Shown piece by piece: positions 48,410 to 58,780 of a DNA stretch of 64,000 nt; position 1 is the first letter of the stretch, and each line of letters begins with the position of its first letter. The notes beneath the pieces are model-generated. The model had not been told where the DNA came from and ran no database searches. It saw nothing but the letters and a program-made list of their open reading frames with translations. The position numbers and the translations under genes are program-made. The DNA lies in the NCBI GenBank assembly GCA_937919925.1, contig CALFOT010000011.1, positions 25,743-89,742 of the forward strand. The letters run 5' to 3'. This stretch comes from an uncultured bacterium. Its GTDB lineage: Bacteria; Planctomycetota; UBA1135.

Positions 48410-50102
48410 AGCTCACGCCCACGCCAATCAACACCAACAAAATGGTGATGGTGAGCAGAAGCGTTTGCTCACTGCGCTGAAAATCAAGCAACTTTCTGAC
48501 CAAGGCAAACATGGTGATGGCAATCATGAAAACTGCGGGGATGGCCACGGGCCAGTAATTGCGGCCCTGCTTTTTCAAATAAACGGTGGCTGTTAACAGC
48601 GCCAAGCCGGCAATGAGCTGGTTCGTGCCGCCGAACAAAGTCCACAGAGTGAGGCCGGCAGGTTTACCGTCAATTTCATAGAAAGCGAAAAAAATGATGG
48701 CGGCGCAGGCCATGGCAGTAGCCACGAAACGATTGCCGAGCAGTTGGCCGCATGGCCCAAGGCCACGGATTTTGGTTAGCGTAACGCCGATTTCCTCGAT
48801 GTTGAAGCGCAGCAAACGAGTGGCGGAATCGAGGGTGGTCAAAGCAAAGGAAACCACCACCATGGCAACCAAAGTCGTAGCCAATTCCGTCGGCACGCCA
48901 AGTTCTTGTAGGAATGAGGCTGAGCCACGAATAAAAACGCCAAGTTTCGCGCCAAGACTTGCCGATACCGCACCCCAGTTCACATAAAGCTTGGCCCAAG
49001 CACTACCACTAGAAAACGTGGTGGTACACGCCAATACTGCAATCAGACCAAGCAGAGATTCTGCAATCATGCCGCCATAGCCGATGGCACGGGCATGGGT
49101 TTCTCGATCCAGCTGACGCGCAGTGGTGCCGCTGGCCACTAAAGAATGGAAGCCGCTGGCTGCGCCACAGGCGATGGTGATAAAGACAAAAGGGAAAATT
49201 GGTGGTGCCCCAGTAGGGCTTGGGTTGAACGCGGGTGCGTCAAAAGTTGGGGCTTGCAGGAAGAAGCCGGTGTACATCAGCACCAAGCCAAGCACCAAAA
49301 GCAAAGAGTTGAGGAAGTCTCTGGCTTGCAATAACAACCACACCGGCAACACGCTGGCGGCGTAAGCATAAACCATCAAAATCCAAATCCAAGTGTTCTG
49401 CAGCGGCCAGGAGCTGCGCTCGAAACCAAGGGTTGGGTAAACATAGCCAAGCCCAATCAGAGCCAGGAGTGCGGCAAAACCACCCAGGGTTACTGGTAAT
49501 AAAGGCTTCTTTTTGACATACAGCAACCACCCACAAACCATCGCTACAAGCATCAAGCCGGCCGACGGCATGGCCACTTCCGGAAAGCTCGTGGTAGCAA
49601 GATGGAGCGCGTTAGGTTGAAAATCATCATTCCAGGAGAACAGCAACGAAATGATGTAAACGAATACTCCCATCGCCAAGGCTACACCAAATAAAATCAA
49701 GGCTAAAAAAAGTGCTTTGGCTTTGGCTCCAAGAATACTTTCACACAAACCACCAATACTTTCGCCGCGATGACGAACACTCAAAACAATGGCGGCAAAA
49801 TCATGCACGCAGCCCACCAACAGCGAACCGAACACCACCCACATTAGCGCCGGCAGCCAGCCCCAAAACACGGCTACTGCCGGTCCTAACATGGGCGCCA
49901 AACCGGCAATGGAAGCAAAATGGTGGCCAAACAGTACGAATGGGCGCGTTGGCACAAAGTCAATGCCATCGGCTAAGGCGTGAGCGGGCGTGACGGCAGC
50001 AGCATCGAGTACAAATACTTTCTGTGCTAGCCAGCGACTGTAATAGCGATAGCCCACTGCATAAATCAGCAGCGCTAGCAAAGTGACGAAGACCGCGTTC
50101 AA
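48369..50102 (-). CDS. cstA: Carbon starvation protein CstA family
   Basis: VLFGHHFASIAGLAPMLGPAVAVFWGWLPALMWVVFGSLLVGCVHDFAAIVLSVRHRGESIG. Confidence 0.95.
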   Translation of the reverse strand: MNAVFVTLLALLIYAVGYRYYSRWLAQKVFVLDAAAVTPAHALADGIDFVPTRPFVLFGHHFASIAGLAPMLGPAVAVFWGWLPALMWVVFGSLLVGCVHDFAAIVLSVRHRGESIGGLCESILGAKAKALFLALILFGVALAMGVFVYIISLLFSWNDDFQPNALHLATTSFPEVAMPSAGLMLVAMVCGWLLYVKKKPLLPVTLGGFAALLALIGLGYVYPTLGFERSSWPLQNTWIWILMVYAYAASVLPVWLLLQARDFLNSLLLVLGLVLMYTGFFLQAPTFDAPAFNPSPTGAPPIFPFVFITIACGAASGFHSLVASGTTARQLDRETHARAIGYGGMIAESLLGLIAVLACTTTFSSGSAWAKLYVNWGAVSASLGAKLGVFIRGSASFLQELGVPTELATTLVAMVVVSFALTTLDSATRLLRFNIEEIGVTLTKIRGLGPCGQLLGNRFVATAMACAAIIFFAFYEIDGKPAGLTLWTLFGGTNQLIAGLALLTATVYLKKQGRNYWPVAIPAVFMIAITMFALVRKLLDFQRSEQTLLLTITILLVLIGVGVSFTAVAALRGGKQS

Positions 50103-50105
50103 GTG

Positions 50106-51374
50106 TTAGTTCTGGCGCTCGGGCAAAATCCGCAATTCCGTGATCGCTAAAACGCGCCCTTCCGCCACGCTAGGGTCGACGCGCCAGGTGCCGCGCACCA
50201 CAATCTCGCGATTGAGAAAACCACGCAGATTCTGATGGCCATCGTAACTGTGTACCGAAACCGCACGCTGGCCGCGCACCACTCTAAAAGGAATGTTGGC
50301 ACTGACAGCCGGATGATACTCCACCCAACCCACTTCGACGGCGGTGCCGCTACCTTGGATGGCCCGTGGTTGCATCTCTGTTTCACGCAAGTGCTGCAGA
50401 GCCGTGGCACGGATAACATCGCCAGCGCTTTCCGCACGGCGCGCCATGGAAGCCAACGAAGCAAGATAGAAACCGCGCAAGCCATCCATGCGCGTCAGCG
50501 CGGTACGCGCGGCATCGATTTCTTTACGTTCGGTGCTATGCCAAATGATATTGCCATAAACCATTTCCAAGTTATCGAACTTGACCCGATTCCAAGAATC
50601 GTTGCTTTTGGTGACCGCGGCAGAGAGTTGCTGCAATTGGACATTCGCTAACGCCAGCGACTTGGCGGGCGCTAAGGCTACTTGGGCGGCGTCAAACGGA
50701 ATCCACACAGCAGCAACAGCAGATTCCGCTGCACCTGCGGCCTTGGAAGTCGACGCCGAGCTGGGCGTGGCGACACCTGCGCCGCCCTCCGCAGAGTCAA
50801 CTGCGGAAGTGACACCAGGCTCCCCGATTTCACGCGCGGATTCCGCTTCCATAGCGACCACTTCCGGCAGTGGCACTGCGGTGCGTGCATCGACTAAATC
50901 ACTCCAAATACGCTGCCACTGGCTCAACTCACGCGTTGGGAAAATTAAATTCTTGCTTAGCACCCAAGCAGCCACCTTCTCACTGCAACGCACATGCACC
51001 CAATCTCCATCCACCCCCAGACGGGTGACGATTTCGCCTTTGCTAAAGTGCCCCAAAGCATGGGATTCGGCCGACGTGGAGGGCAGCGGACGAATCCTTA
51101 CGCGGTCTTGGGTGATGGTGCCCAGGCCGCCATCAAAGACCACATAGTCTTGATGCACCCACACATCAAAACCGCCCGGCACGCGCACTTTTGACCACGG
51201 TACTAATTCGGCCACCACTTGCACCGCAAAGCCTTTCTCGACTTCGAGCACGGCGGCGGACTTATTGTCGTAGAAAGAGTGGATCACCGTTTTTTCGACG
51301 GCAATCTCAGCATAACGGGTATCGGCTTGCGCAGGTGCCGCCGGTAACAAAGTAAGAAGCAGGGTGGTCAGCAT
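50106..51374 (-). CDS. Secreted SH3-domain-containing protein
   Basis: Signal peptide; SH3-like segments (VHQDYVVFDGGLGTITQDRVRIRPLPS..GDWVHVRCSEKVAAWVLSKNL). Confidence 0.6.
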   Translation of the reverse strand: MLTTLLLTLLPAAPAQADTRYAEIAVEKTVIHSFYDNKSAAVLEVEKGFAVQVVAELVPWSKVRVPGGFDVWVHQDYVVFDGGLGTITQDRVRIRPLPSTSAESHALGHFSKGEIVTRLGVDGDWVHVRCSEKVAAWVLSKNLIFPTRELSQWQRIWSDLVDARTAVPLPEVVAMEAESAREIGEPGVTSAVDSAEGGAGVATPSSASTSKAAGAAESAVAAVWIPFDAAQVALAPAKSLALANVQLQQLSAAVTKSNDSWNRVKFDNLEMVYGNIIWHSTERKEIDAARTALTRMDGLRGFYLASLASMARRAESAGDVIRATALQHLRETEMQPRAIQGSGTAVEVGWVEYHPAVSANIPFRVVRGQRAVSVHSYDGHQNLRGFLNREIVVRGTWRVDPSVAEGRVLAITELRILPERQN

Positions 51375-51402
51375 GGTGGGTGCGAAAAATCGCTACTCCA
51401 GT

Positions 51403-52788
51403 TTAAGGCTGCAGGGCGCTCAAACGAAGCACTACCTGGCTTCCGAGTGGGTGGCCATAAACATCGTGAAGGCGGAAACTTAGGACCGGGCCGGTGGAGA
51501 AGTCGGCGGCTCCCGGGGCAGGGAAATGGAAATGGAGCATGCCGAAGTTCTCTACCGTCGCCAAAGTATGTGCGATGCGTTGCGGCACTGCGGCATCGGG
51601 TTGCGCCTCGCCAAGTTTCGCTGCCAACGGCGACGAAGTGAATTCCACCAGTGGATAACTACCCGGGCGTAGTTCCCGCAAAGCCTCGCCGATGTGCCGA
51701 TCGCCACTGAGGAAAAACACGCCGCTGACTTTTTTCTGCTGGATCAAATCCAGCAAGCGCGCGCGCTGTTGAGGGAACATATTCCACGTTTCAAAACGGT
51801 GATAAGTGGATAATACTTGGGTGCTCGAAACCACTACTTTGAAATCCGCGTGGGAGTTTTGCAGCCCCTGCTCGAGCCATTGCCATTGACCAGCGGATAA
51901 CAAAACTTTCTGCGGTCCATCGACGGCATCATTGGGGCTGCGGCCATAGCGGGTATCCAGGAAAAAAAACTCTACGCGCCCCCATGTAAACTGGAAAAAG
52001 ATGCCGTCGGTGGAGCTTAGGCCAGCCGCGGGGTTGGGCCAATACTCTTCGAACAGGCGTTTCGATTCGGCGCGCAAAGGAAAAGTGGAATCGGAATCAT
52101 TGGAGCCGTAGTCGTGGTCATCCCAAGTGGCGTATTGCGGTGTGTGCGCCAGCAAAGGTTGCAAACTCGAAATCGCACGTGCGCTTGACCAACGTTGCTC
52201 CATCAACTCGGGCTGCTCCCATTCGCGATGGGGTGCGGTGAAGTAGGTGTTATCGCCTAGCCACAGAAACAAATCCGGCTGTAGTGCATCAATGGCAGCA
52301 AAGATGGGCTGGGAAGGATCCAATCCCGATTCGCCCGCGCAACTTCCAAAGGCAACCGTGAAATCCTTAGCCGTGCCGTCAACGGGCGCCGTTTGAAAAA
52401 ACTGGCCGTGCACATCGGGCAGCCAGCGACCACGGAAATCCACCAAACGATAAGCGTAGCGGCTGGCAGGACGCAATCCAGTGATGCGCGCCACACCTCG
52501 AAAACCAGGGCCGTTTAACGCCAACAGACTGCGTGCGGATCCCTCCATTGCATCCTGCCAAATGCCATCCTCATCGGCCACGCGTACCTGCAGGCGATAC
52601 TGGACTGGGGCTGTTGCTTCAGCCCAAATGCGCACACTGGTGGCAGTAAGGTCACACAGCATCGGACCAGCACGCAGAGGACTTGCTGCGACTGGCGCCG
52701 CCAAGTTTGAGTAGCCACTGCAACAGCTCAACAGAGCGGCGCTGCCACAGCCAAAAAGCAAAGAAGGGAGGGAACGCCACTTGCGCAT
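51403..52788 (-). CDS. PhoD-like alkaline phosphatase, lipoprotein
   Basis: Lipobox LLSCCSG; FLWLGDNTYF, YATWDDHDYGSNDSD, FLSGDRHIGE. Confidence 0.88.
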   Translation of the reverse strand: MRKWRSLPSLLFGCGSAALLSCCSGYSNLAAPVAASPLRAGPMLCDLTATSVRIWAEATAPVQYRLQVRVADEDGIWQDAMEGSARSLLALNGPGFRGVARITGLRPASRYAYRLVDFRGRWLPDVHGQFFQTAPVDGTAKDFTVAFGSCAGESGLDPSQPIFAAIDALQPDLFLWLGDNTYFTAPHREWEQPELMEQRWSSARAISSLQPLLAHTPQYATWDDHDYGSNDSDSTFPLRAESKRLFEEYWPNPAAGLSSTDGIFFQFTWGRVEFFFLDTRYGRSPNDAVDGPQKVLLSAGQWQWLEQGLQNSHADFKVVVSSTQVLSTYHRFETWNMFPQQRARLLDLIQQKKVSGVFFLSGDRHIGEALRELRPGSYPLVEFTSSPLAAKLGEAQPDAAVPQRIAHTLATVENFGMLHFHFPAPGAADFSTGPVLSFRLHDVYGHPLGSQVVLRLSALQP

Positions 52789-52840
52789 GCACTCTTTTAG
52801 CGACGCCAAGTGGTGTTTGTCATGGTGGTACACTGCCCTC

Positions 52841-54079
52841 ATGACGGAGTGGTGGGTTGGCTTAGGCGGAGTCTTGATTGGTGCGGTGCTTGGTTACGCA
52901 CTGGCGCATGCACGTCATCGCGCTGGCCTTGCTCAGGTACAACTGCTTGCCAAGGAATCAGAACGCCTGCTGCAACTACAAGTACACCAAATCAGCATGG
53001 ATTTTGCCGCAGCAAGTGCGCGCGCCGATGCCTTAGTCACCGCCCACGCCGCGGAAAAACGTTCTGCCGAGGACTTGCGCCGTGAGTTACGCGAATCCTT
53101 CCAAGCTCTTGCTAGCCAGGCTTTAAAAGACAATTCTACGGCTTTATTGGAGCGCACCGAGTTGAAGTTGAAACCCTTGGAAAAGCAGCTGTCGACTCTC
53201 GCGGAACAAACCCGTGAGTTAGAGAAAGTGCGCAACGAGACTGCCGGTGAGCTGAAGCAGCAGCTGAAGGCTTTGAACCTCAGCACCGTGGAGTTAGAAC
53301 GCCGCAGCCGAGATGTGGCGAAAGCTTTGCGTGGAAGTTCGCAAGCGCGTGGCCAGTGGGGTGAAATGGTGTTAGCGCGGGTTTTTGAGTTGGCCGGTAT
53401 GACGGAAGGAGTGCATTACACCAAGCAAGCGCAAATTGAAGGCGGTTTGCGCCCAGATTTCCAAGTGTTGTTACCCGGCGGTACCGCCATTCCAGTTGAC
53501 TCAAAGGTACCCATGGCAGCCTTCTTGGATGCCCAAAAGGAAGCTGACCCAGCACGACGTCGGGCTTTTCTCGAGCAACACGCGCGCGATTTGCGCGGCC
53601 ACGTGACCACCCTGAGCAGAAAAGACTACGCCGCGAATATGGCTGGCGAAATCGATTTCACGGTGATGTTTTTGCCTGGCGACCATTTGCTCGAGGCTGC
53701 TTTTCATACCGCTCCGCACTTGCAGGAAGAGGCGATGGAGCATGGGATTCTGCTTGCCACCCCTGTGACTTTGCTCGCCTTGTTAAAGACCGTAGCGATT
53801 TATTGGAAGCAAGACAAACTAGCGCGCGATGCCCAGCAGATTGCCGATGTCGCCAAAGAATACCACAAGCGGATGCGCACTTTTGTTGGACATCTTGAAA
53901 AAACTGGCGATGGTTTGAAGGCGGCCACGAAGGCTTACAACAAGGCCGTCGGCAGCTATAGCAAGCAGGTGCAACCGCAAGGCCGGCGCCTGGAGGAAAT
54001 GACTGGGGTTGCACCCAATCGCCTGATTGAGGAGCCGCTGCCGATCGAGGAAGAACCACGCGAAGATTTGCATGCTTAG
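52841..54079 (+). CDS. rmuC: DNA recombination protein RmuC
   Basis: N-terminal TM and coiled coil; ALRGSSQARGQWGEMVLARVFELAGM, RPDFQVLLPGGTAIPVDSKVPMAAF, LATPVTLLALLKTVAIYWKQ. Confidence 0.95.
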   Translation: MTEWWVGLGGVLIGAVLGYALAHARHRAGLAQVQLLAKESERLLQLQVHQISMDFAAASARADALVTAHAAEKRSAEDLRRELRESFQALASQALKDNSTALLERTELKLKPLEKQLSTLAEQTRELEKVRNETAGELKQQLKALNLSTVELERRSRDVAKALRGSSQARGQWGEMVLARVFELAGMTEGVHYTKQAQIEGGLRPDFQVLLPGGTAIPVDSKVPMAAFLDAQKEADPARRRAFLEQHARDLRGHVTTLSRKDYAANMAGEIDFTVMFLPGDHLLEAAFHTAPHLQEEAMEHGILLATPVTLLALLKTVAIYWKQDKLARDAQQIADVAKEYHKRMRTFVGHLEKTGDGLKAATKAYNKAVGSYSKQVQPQGRRLEEMTGVAPNRLIEEPLPIEEEPREDLHA

Positions 54080-54148
54080 GCATTTACTGGAAGAATGGTG
54101 CGCGTCACCACGTCCGATGGGTTCCTGCGGCCTGCGCCTTTCTCAATC

Positions 54149-54688
54149 ATGAAATACATCTTCGCTGTTCTGACTCTGCTTGCCCTGCTCCTCATCGCCT
54201 CTTTGGGCCAGGCTAGCCCAACCTCAGCTCCCCGTGCGGAAAACGTGGGGCAAAGTGAAAGTGGCAACTTAGTGTTCATTCAAAGTCAACCCAATGATTT
54301 GGAGGGTTGGGTGGATATCGCCCCACTTGGTTCTACGGCCCGCACAAACGATCGATCTGGCAACGTCGAAGGTTTGATTCATCTGCCTTTTAGCGCTTCT
54401 GGGGATACCAAAATTATTGTCAATATGGATTATGCGGAGTGGATTTTCACCACCGGCATCACCACCCAGGTCACCCAACTTGGTAACCGTGGAAGTGCCC
54501 AAATCATGCCCACGGAGCCTCGTATCTTGATGCTTTCCGCAATGAAAACCGATTCTTTGGCCGAAGTCTACCTGAGCGATAGCGCCACCATGGTGCCAAT
54601 GGACGGGCCAGACCAATACGCCATCAACGCGCACATGTTGCGTTGGGCAAAGATTCCGCTGGATGCGCATGTGAGCCTTTTAAAATGA
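54149..54688 (+). CDS. Secreted hypothetical protein
   Basis: Signal peptide MKYIFAVLTLLALLLIASLGQAS; 4-bp overlap with the next gene. Confidence 0.6.
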   Translation: MKYIFAVLTLLALLLIASLGQASPTSAPRAENVGQSESGNLVFIQSQPNDLEGWVDIAPLGSTARTNDRSGNVEGLIHLPFSASGDTKIIVNMDYAEWIFTTGITTQVTQLGNRGSAQIMPTEPRILMLSAMKTDSLAEVYLSDSATMVPMDGPDQYAINAHMLRWAKIPLDAHVSLLK

Positions 54689-55734
54689 TTCCGACAGGCT
54701 CCCAATCGCTCCTACTTGGGGCCTGCATCACCCTTTGTATGCTGACCGGCTGCGGCAAAGGCGAATTCGAAAACATCACGGCAACGGAGTTGACGGCGGT
54801 CCTTCCCACGAACCCGCCGCAGCCCTACCTCAGTGTAATTCCTGGCAGCGCCGTAAATTTTCAAATGGTGCCGCTAGCCGGTGGCCGTTTTCGCATGGGT
54901 TGCGATGCCACCGAACCAGGTGCTAAAAGCGGCGAAAGCCCGGCGCATGAAGTCCAAGTTGCGGGCTTTTGGATGGGCGCGTGTGAAGTCACTTGGGATG
55001 AATATCAGCTGTACCAGCTCGATGGCCTAGCACATGTGGATGGCGTCACCGGGCCCACTCCACCCTATGTGCCGATGAATTTCGGCATGCCGGTGGCAGG
55101 GCACCCTGCGATTTCCATGACCCAATACGCAGCGCGACAATACTGCAAATGGCTTTCTGGAAAGACCGGATTTTTTTATCGCTTACCCACGGAAGCGGAG
55201 TGGGAGTACGCCTGCCGTGCTGGTGAGCAGAGCGCGTATTCCTTTGGCGAAGATGTGCAGAACCTCGGCGATTACGCTTGGTATCGCGAAAATAGTAACG
55301 ATGCCTATCACGCCGTCGGCCAAAAAGCGCCCAATGCTTGGGGATTATTTGACATGCATGGCAACGTTGCCGAGTGGGTGTTGGATGGGTTTGATGCGCA
55401 ACTCTATGCCGAGCGCGCGCAGCAAGGTGCGCTGCTTGAAAATCCATTACATTGGGCCACTACCGAATACCAACGCGTCGTGCGGGGCGGTAGTTGGGAT
55501 GATGGCGCGGCGCTGCTGCGCAGTGCGGCACGGCGTGCTTCCACAGAAGATTGGAAGCAAGACGATCCGCAGATGCCACAAAGCATTTGGTATTTGACCA
55601 ACGCACGTTTTGTTGGCTTCCGCGTGGTGCGGCCGTATGACGAACCTGAAGCCAACGAACAACAACGTTATTGGGAAAGTCAAATTCCTGAGATTGTTGC
55701 AATTCAAGAACGTCAGCGGCGTGGCGAACGCTAA
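54685..55734 (+). CDS. SUMF1/FGE-sulfatase-domain lipoprotein
   Basis: Lipobox MLTGC; GGRFRMGCDATEPGAKSGESPAHEV, EVTWDEYQLY, RLPTEAEWEYACRAG, GLFDMHGNVAEWV, RVVRGGSWDD. Confidence 0.9.
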   Translation: MIPTGSQSLLLGACITLCMLTGCGKGEFENITATELTAVLPTNPPQPYLSVIPGSAVNFQMVPLAGGRFRMGCDATEPGAKSGESPAHEVQVAGFWMGACEVTWDEYQLYQLDGLAHVDGVTGPTPPYVPMNFGMPVAGHPAISMTQYAARQYCKWLSGKTGFFYRLPTEAEWEYACRAGEQSAYSFGEDVQNLGDYAWYRENSNDAYHAVGQKAPNAWGLFDMHGNVAEWVLDGFDAQLYAERAQQGALLENPLHWATTEYQRVVRGGSWDDGAALLRSAARRASTEDWKQDDPQMPQSIWYLTNARFVGFRVVRPYDEPEANEQQRYWESQIPEIVAIQERQRRGER

Positions 55735-55748
55735 AGAATCTCTGTTCT

Positions 55749-57089
55749 ATGATGGTGGTCATGGACCGTCGCCACTTCCTTAAGACTTCTACTTCCGCTT
55801 CGCTGGCTGCTTTGATGGTAGGCCGTGGTTTTGCCCAAACCACTCTCGGTCCGCTCTTCGAGAGCGAATCGTTGGCGGGCAACGCGGCCGGCCAGGCGGA
55901 TTTGCGTATCGGATTGATCGGGTGTGGTGGACGCGGCACGGGTGCTGCCAGCCAAGCTCTCTCCACCGTCGGCGGAGTGCGCCTGGTTGCCATGGGCGAT
56001 GCTTTTTCGGACCGCTTGGAATCCTCCCTGGTGTCGCTGCAACAGTATCACCCTGATACCGTAGATGTGCCTCCAGAGCGTCGTTTTTGCGGTTTTGATG
56101 CTTATCAGCAAGTGATTGCGTGTGATGTTGATGTGCTGGTCATTGCCACTCCGCCGGGCTTTCGCCCGCTTCACTTTGAAGCTGGAGTTGCCGCAGGCAA
56201 GCACATCTTTATGGAAAAACCAGTTGCTGTCGACGGTCCCGGCATTCGCCGCGTCTTGGCCGCCGCACAAGTTGCCAAACAAAAACAGTTGAAGGTTGGG
56301 GTCGGCCTGCAGCGCCATCACCAGAATTCCTATTTAGAAACGATTCAACGATTACATGCTGGTGAGATTGGACGGATTACTTTGTTGCGCACTTACTGGA
56401 ACTCGGCAGGTGTGTGGGTGCGGCCGCGCGAACAAGGGCAAACGGAAATGGAATACCAAATGCGCAACTGGTATTACTTCAATTGGTTGTGCGGCGATCA
56501 CATTGTAGAACAACACATTCATAACCTGGATGTGGGCAACTGGATTATGCAAGGCTACCCAACCGAAGCGCAAGGCCAAGGCGGGCGCTTGTTACGCACC
56601 GGCATCGATCACGGCGAGATTTTTGACCATCACATGGTCGAATACACTTATGCCGACGGCACCCGCATGTTGTCGCAATGCCGTCACATGCCGGGTTGCT
56701 GGTCCTCGGTGGAAGAACACGCGCATGGCACCGAGGGCACTTGTGATGTGAGTGGTGCGCGCATTCGCCGCCATGATCAAGACAAGTTGCATTGGCGCTT
56801 CGAAGGTGATTCCCCGAATGCCTACCAAGTGGAGCACGATGATTTGTTCGCTGCGATCCGCAGTGGCACGTCTTACAACGAAGCGGAATACGGCGCTATG
56901 AGCACCATGACGGCCATCCTTGGGCGCATGGCAACCTACTGCGGCAAGGTCGTCAAAATGGAAGATGCGCTAGCTTCCAGTTTGGCGCTCACCCCATCTG
57001 CTTATGCCTTTGATGGCACCCCACCTTCGCTACCAGATGCCGACGGCCGCTACCCGATACCAATCCCTGGTGTGACCAAGTCCTATTGA
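55749..57089 (+). CDS. Gfo/Idh/MocA family oxidoreductase with Tat-like leader
   Basis: DRRHFLKTSTSASLAAL leader; LRIGLIGCGGRGTG; GKHIFMEKPVAVD. Confidence 0.9.
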   Translation: MMVVMDRRHFLKTSTSASLAALMVGRGFAQTTLGPLFESESLAGNAAGQADLRIGLIGCGGRGTGAASQALSTVGGVRLVAMGDAFSDRLESSLVSLQQYHPDTVDVPPERRFCGFDAYQQVIACDVDVLVIATPPGFRPLHFEAGVAAGKHIFMEKPVAVDGPGIRRVLAAAQVAKQKQLKVGVGLQRHHQNSYLETIQRLHAGEIGRITLLRTYWNSAGVWVRPREQGQTEMEYQMRNWYYFNWLCGDHIVEQHIHNLDVGNWIMQGYPTEAQGQGGRLLRTGIDHGEIFDHHMVEYTYADGTRMLSQCRHMPGCWSSVEEHAHGTEGTCDVSGARIRRHDQDKLHWRFEGDSPNAYQVEHDDLFAAIRSGTSYNEAEYGAMSTMTAILGRMATYCGKVVKMEDALASSLALTPSAYAFDGTPPSLPDADGRYPIPIPGVTKSY

Positions 57090-57785
57090 TCACTGCACCT
57101 GAAAATCGACAATCAAGGGCCGGTGATCCGAGCCTGTTTTCGCCCCTACCTCGCGATTGACAATGCGTACCCCGCTGCTGTACAGGCAGTGATCGATGGG
57201 GATTCCAAGGAGGGGAAAATAGGTCGGCCAGGTGGGCTGCAAACCGAAACCACGGCTGGAATCGTGTAATTCCGTTTCCGCAAGTAAGTGGCGGAACGGA
57301 TAACTCCACGGGGTGGCGTTGAAATCACCCACCACCATGACCGCATGAGGCAAGCTAGCAAGCACTTTTGGTAAAGCGGCCAAGCTGGAGTCGCGCTGCG
57401 CCGAGCGGCGCTTGTTCACCGGCGGAATTAAATGTAGCGCGAGTAGGTGGAAAGGGTGGCCCTCATTTTCAAAACTAGCCAGCAGCAAAGGAATCTGGTC
57501 CTCGAGCTCGAGAATTTCAAAATCTTGCAGCGGAACTTTGCTGTAAAGCGAGATACCAAAATTATCTTCACGCACTTCAGACTGATGAAATGGGTACGTC
57601 GTGCCGTACTGCGCTTGCAATTTTTGATGCCACCAGCTATTCAATTCCAGAAAAATAAGTAAGTCTGGTTGAGCCTCCTCGACGGCCTGAAAAACAGCCT
57701 CATTTTCATGGTTACTCGAAAGTAAATTGACCGACATCACCCGCACTGGATTGGCGGCTTTGGTGATGTCAAATGCAGTCTGCAC
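57090..57785 (-). CDS. Endonuclease/exonuclease/phosphatase family protein, apparently missing its N-terminal TM region
   Basis: VRVMSVNLLSSNHENEAV, DLLIFLELNSWW, MVVGDFNATPWSYPFRHLL, GSDHRPLIVDF; GTG start next to the conserved core; in-frame TGA a short distance upstream with no ATG between. Confidence 0.75.
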   Translation of the reverse strand: MQTAFDITKAANPVRVMSVNLLSSNHENEAVFQAVEEAQPDLLIFLELNSWWHQKLQAQYGTTYPFHQSEVREDNFGISLYSKVPLQDFEILELEDQIPLLLASFENEGHPFHLLALHLIPPVNKRRSAQRDSSLAALPKVLASLPHAVMVVGDFNATPWSYPFRHLLAETELHDSSRGFGLQPTWPTYFPLLGIPIDHCLYSSGVRIVNREVGAKTGSDHRPLIVDFQVQ

Positions 57786-58765
57786 CGGGATATGCGGAAG
57801 TCGATTGCGTGGAATGTCATATTGGTAGCGGGATTGGTCATCTCATTAAATCGAAGCTAGCTGGAACGCGCCAGCTATGGGGCGTCATCACCAATGATTT
57901 TAATCGCCCAATTCAAACCCCTGTCCACAATCTTCGCCCCGCGATTGAGGTTTGTGGAACCTGCCACTTTCCAGAAAGTTTCCACGGCAACTTGATGCGT
58001 GTCATCGAGCAGTACGAGCCTGATCAGAACAATACTCGGACTGTCACGATTCTGAACATGCGCGTCGGCGGCGGCACCGGCCTGAATAAGAATGCGAGTG
58101 GCATTCACTCGCATGTGAATAGCGAAACTTCCATTCGTTACTACGCAAGTGATAACAAGCGCGAGAAAATTCTCGAGGTAGAGCAACACCAAGCTGACGG
58201 GAGCGTTCACGTTTGGCGTCACAATGACATGCCGATGCCCGAGGATCCTGATCCTGACCACTATCGTGATATGGATTGTGTGGATTGCCATAACCGGCCT
58301 ACGCATATTTTCTTGCCTCCTGATAAAGCACTGGATCGTCGCTTTGAGGAAGGCCTACTGGATAAATCCGTGCCGTGGCTGCGTGCCATTGGCGAAGAAA
58401 TCATCCGCGTGAAATACCCCAGCACTGCTGCCGCCATGGAAGGCATCGCAACCCTGCCAACCGTCTATAAAGAGCGTTATCCGCAGTTTTGGCAGGAATT
58501 CGGCGCCAGAGTTGAGGCCAGCGTTGCGCCGTTGCAGGATCTTCATAGCCTCTACGTTTACCCTGAGATGAACCTCGAGTGGAATACGTACAATTCTATG
58601 ATTGGCCACCCAACGGAACATACCGCAGCATGCTTCCGCTGCCACAACGGAGTCATGGAAGATGACCAAGGCGTTGCCATCACTACGGAATGCAATGCAT
58701 GCCACTTCGTGCTCGCCGATAAAGAACAGGATCCGATGATCCTGCGTATCCTCGAAGATCGCTAA
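57773..58765 (+). pseudogene. NapC/NirT-like multiheme cytochrome c, 5'-truncated (five CxxCH remain)
   Basis: APGYAEVDCVECHIGSG..KSKLAGTRQ..RPIQTPVHNLRPAIEVCGTCHFPESFHG; further CVDCH, CFRCH, CNACH. No signal/TM or preceding heme segment; in-frame TGA codons immediately upstream. Confidence 0.6.
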
Positions 58766-58780
58766 AGCGGCATTCCGAAA

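Noticed and set aside
57764-57766. In-frame UGA just upstream of the cytochrome ORF as a possible second Sec codon
   Set aside because: Residues upstream (PTSPALDWRLW) do not resemble the expected cytochrome N-terminus and another in-frame TGA follows at 57728; truncation is the simpler reading.
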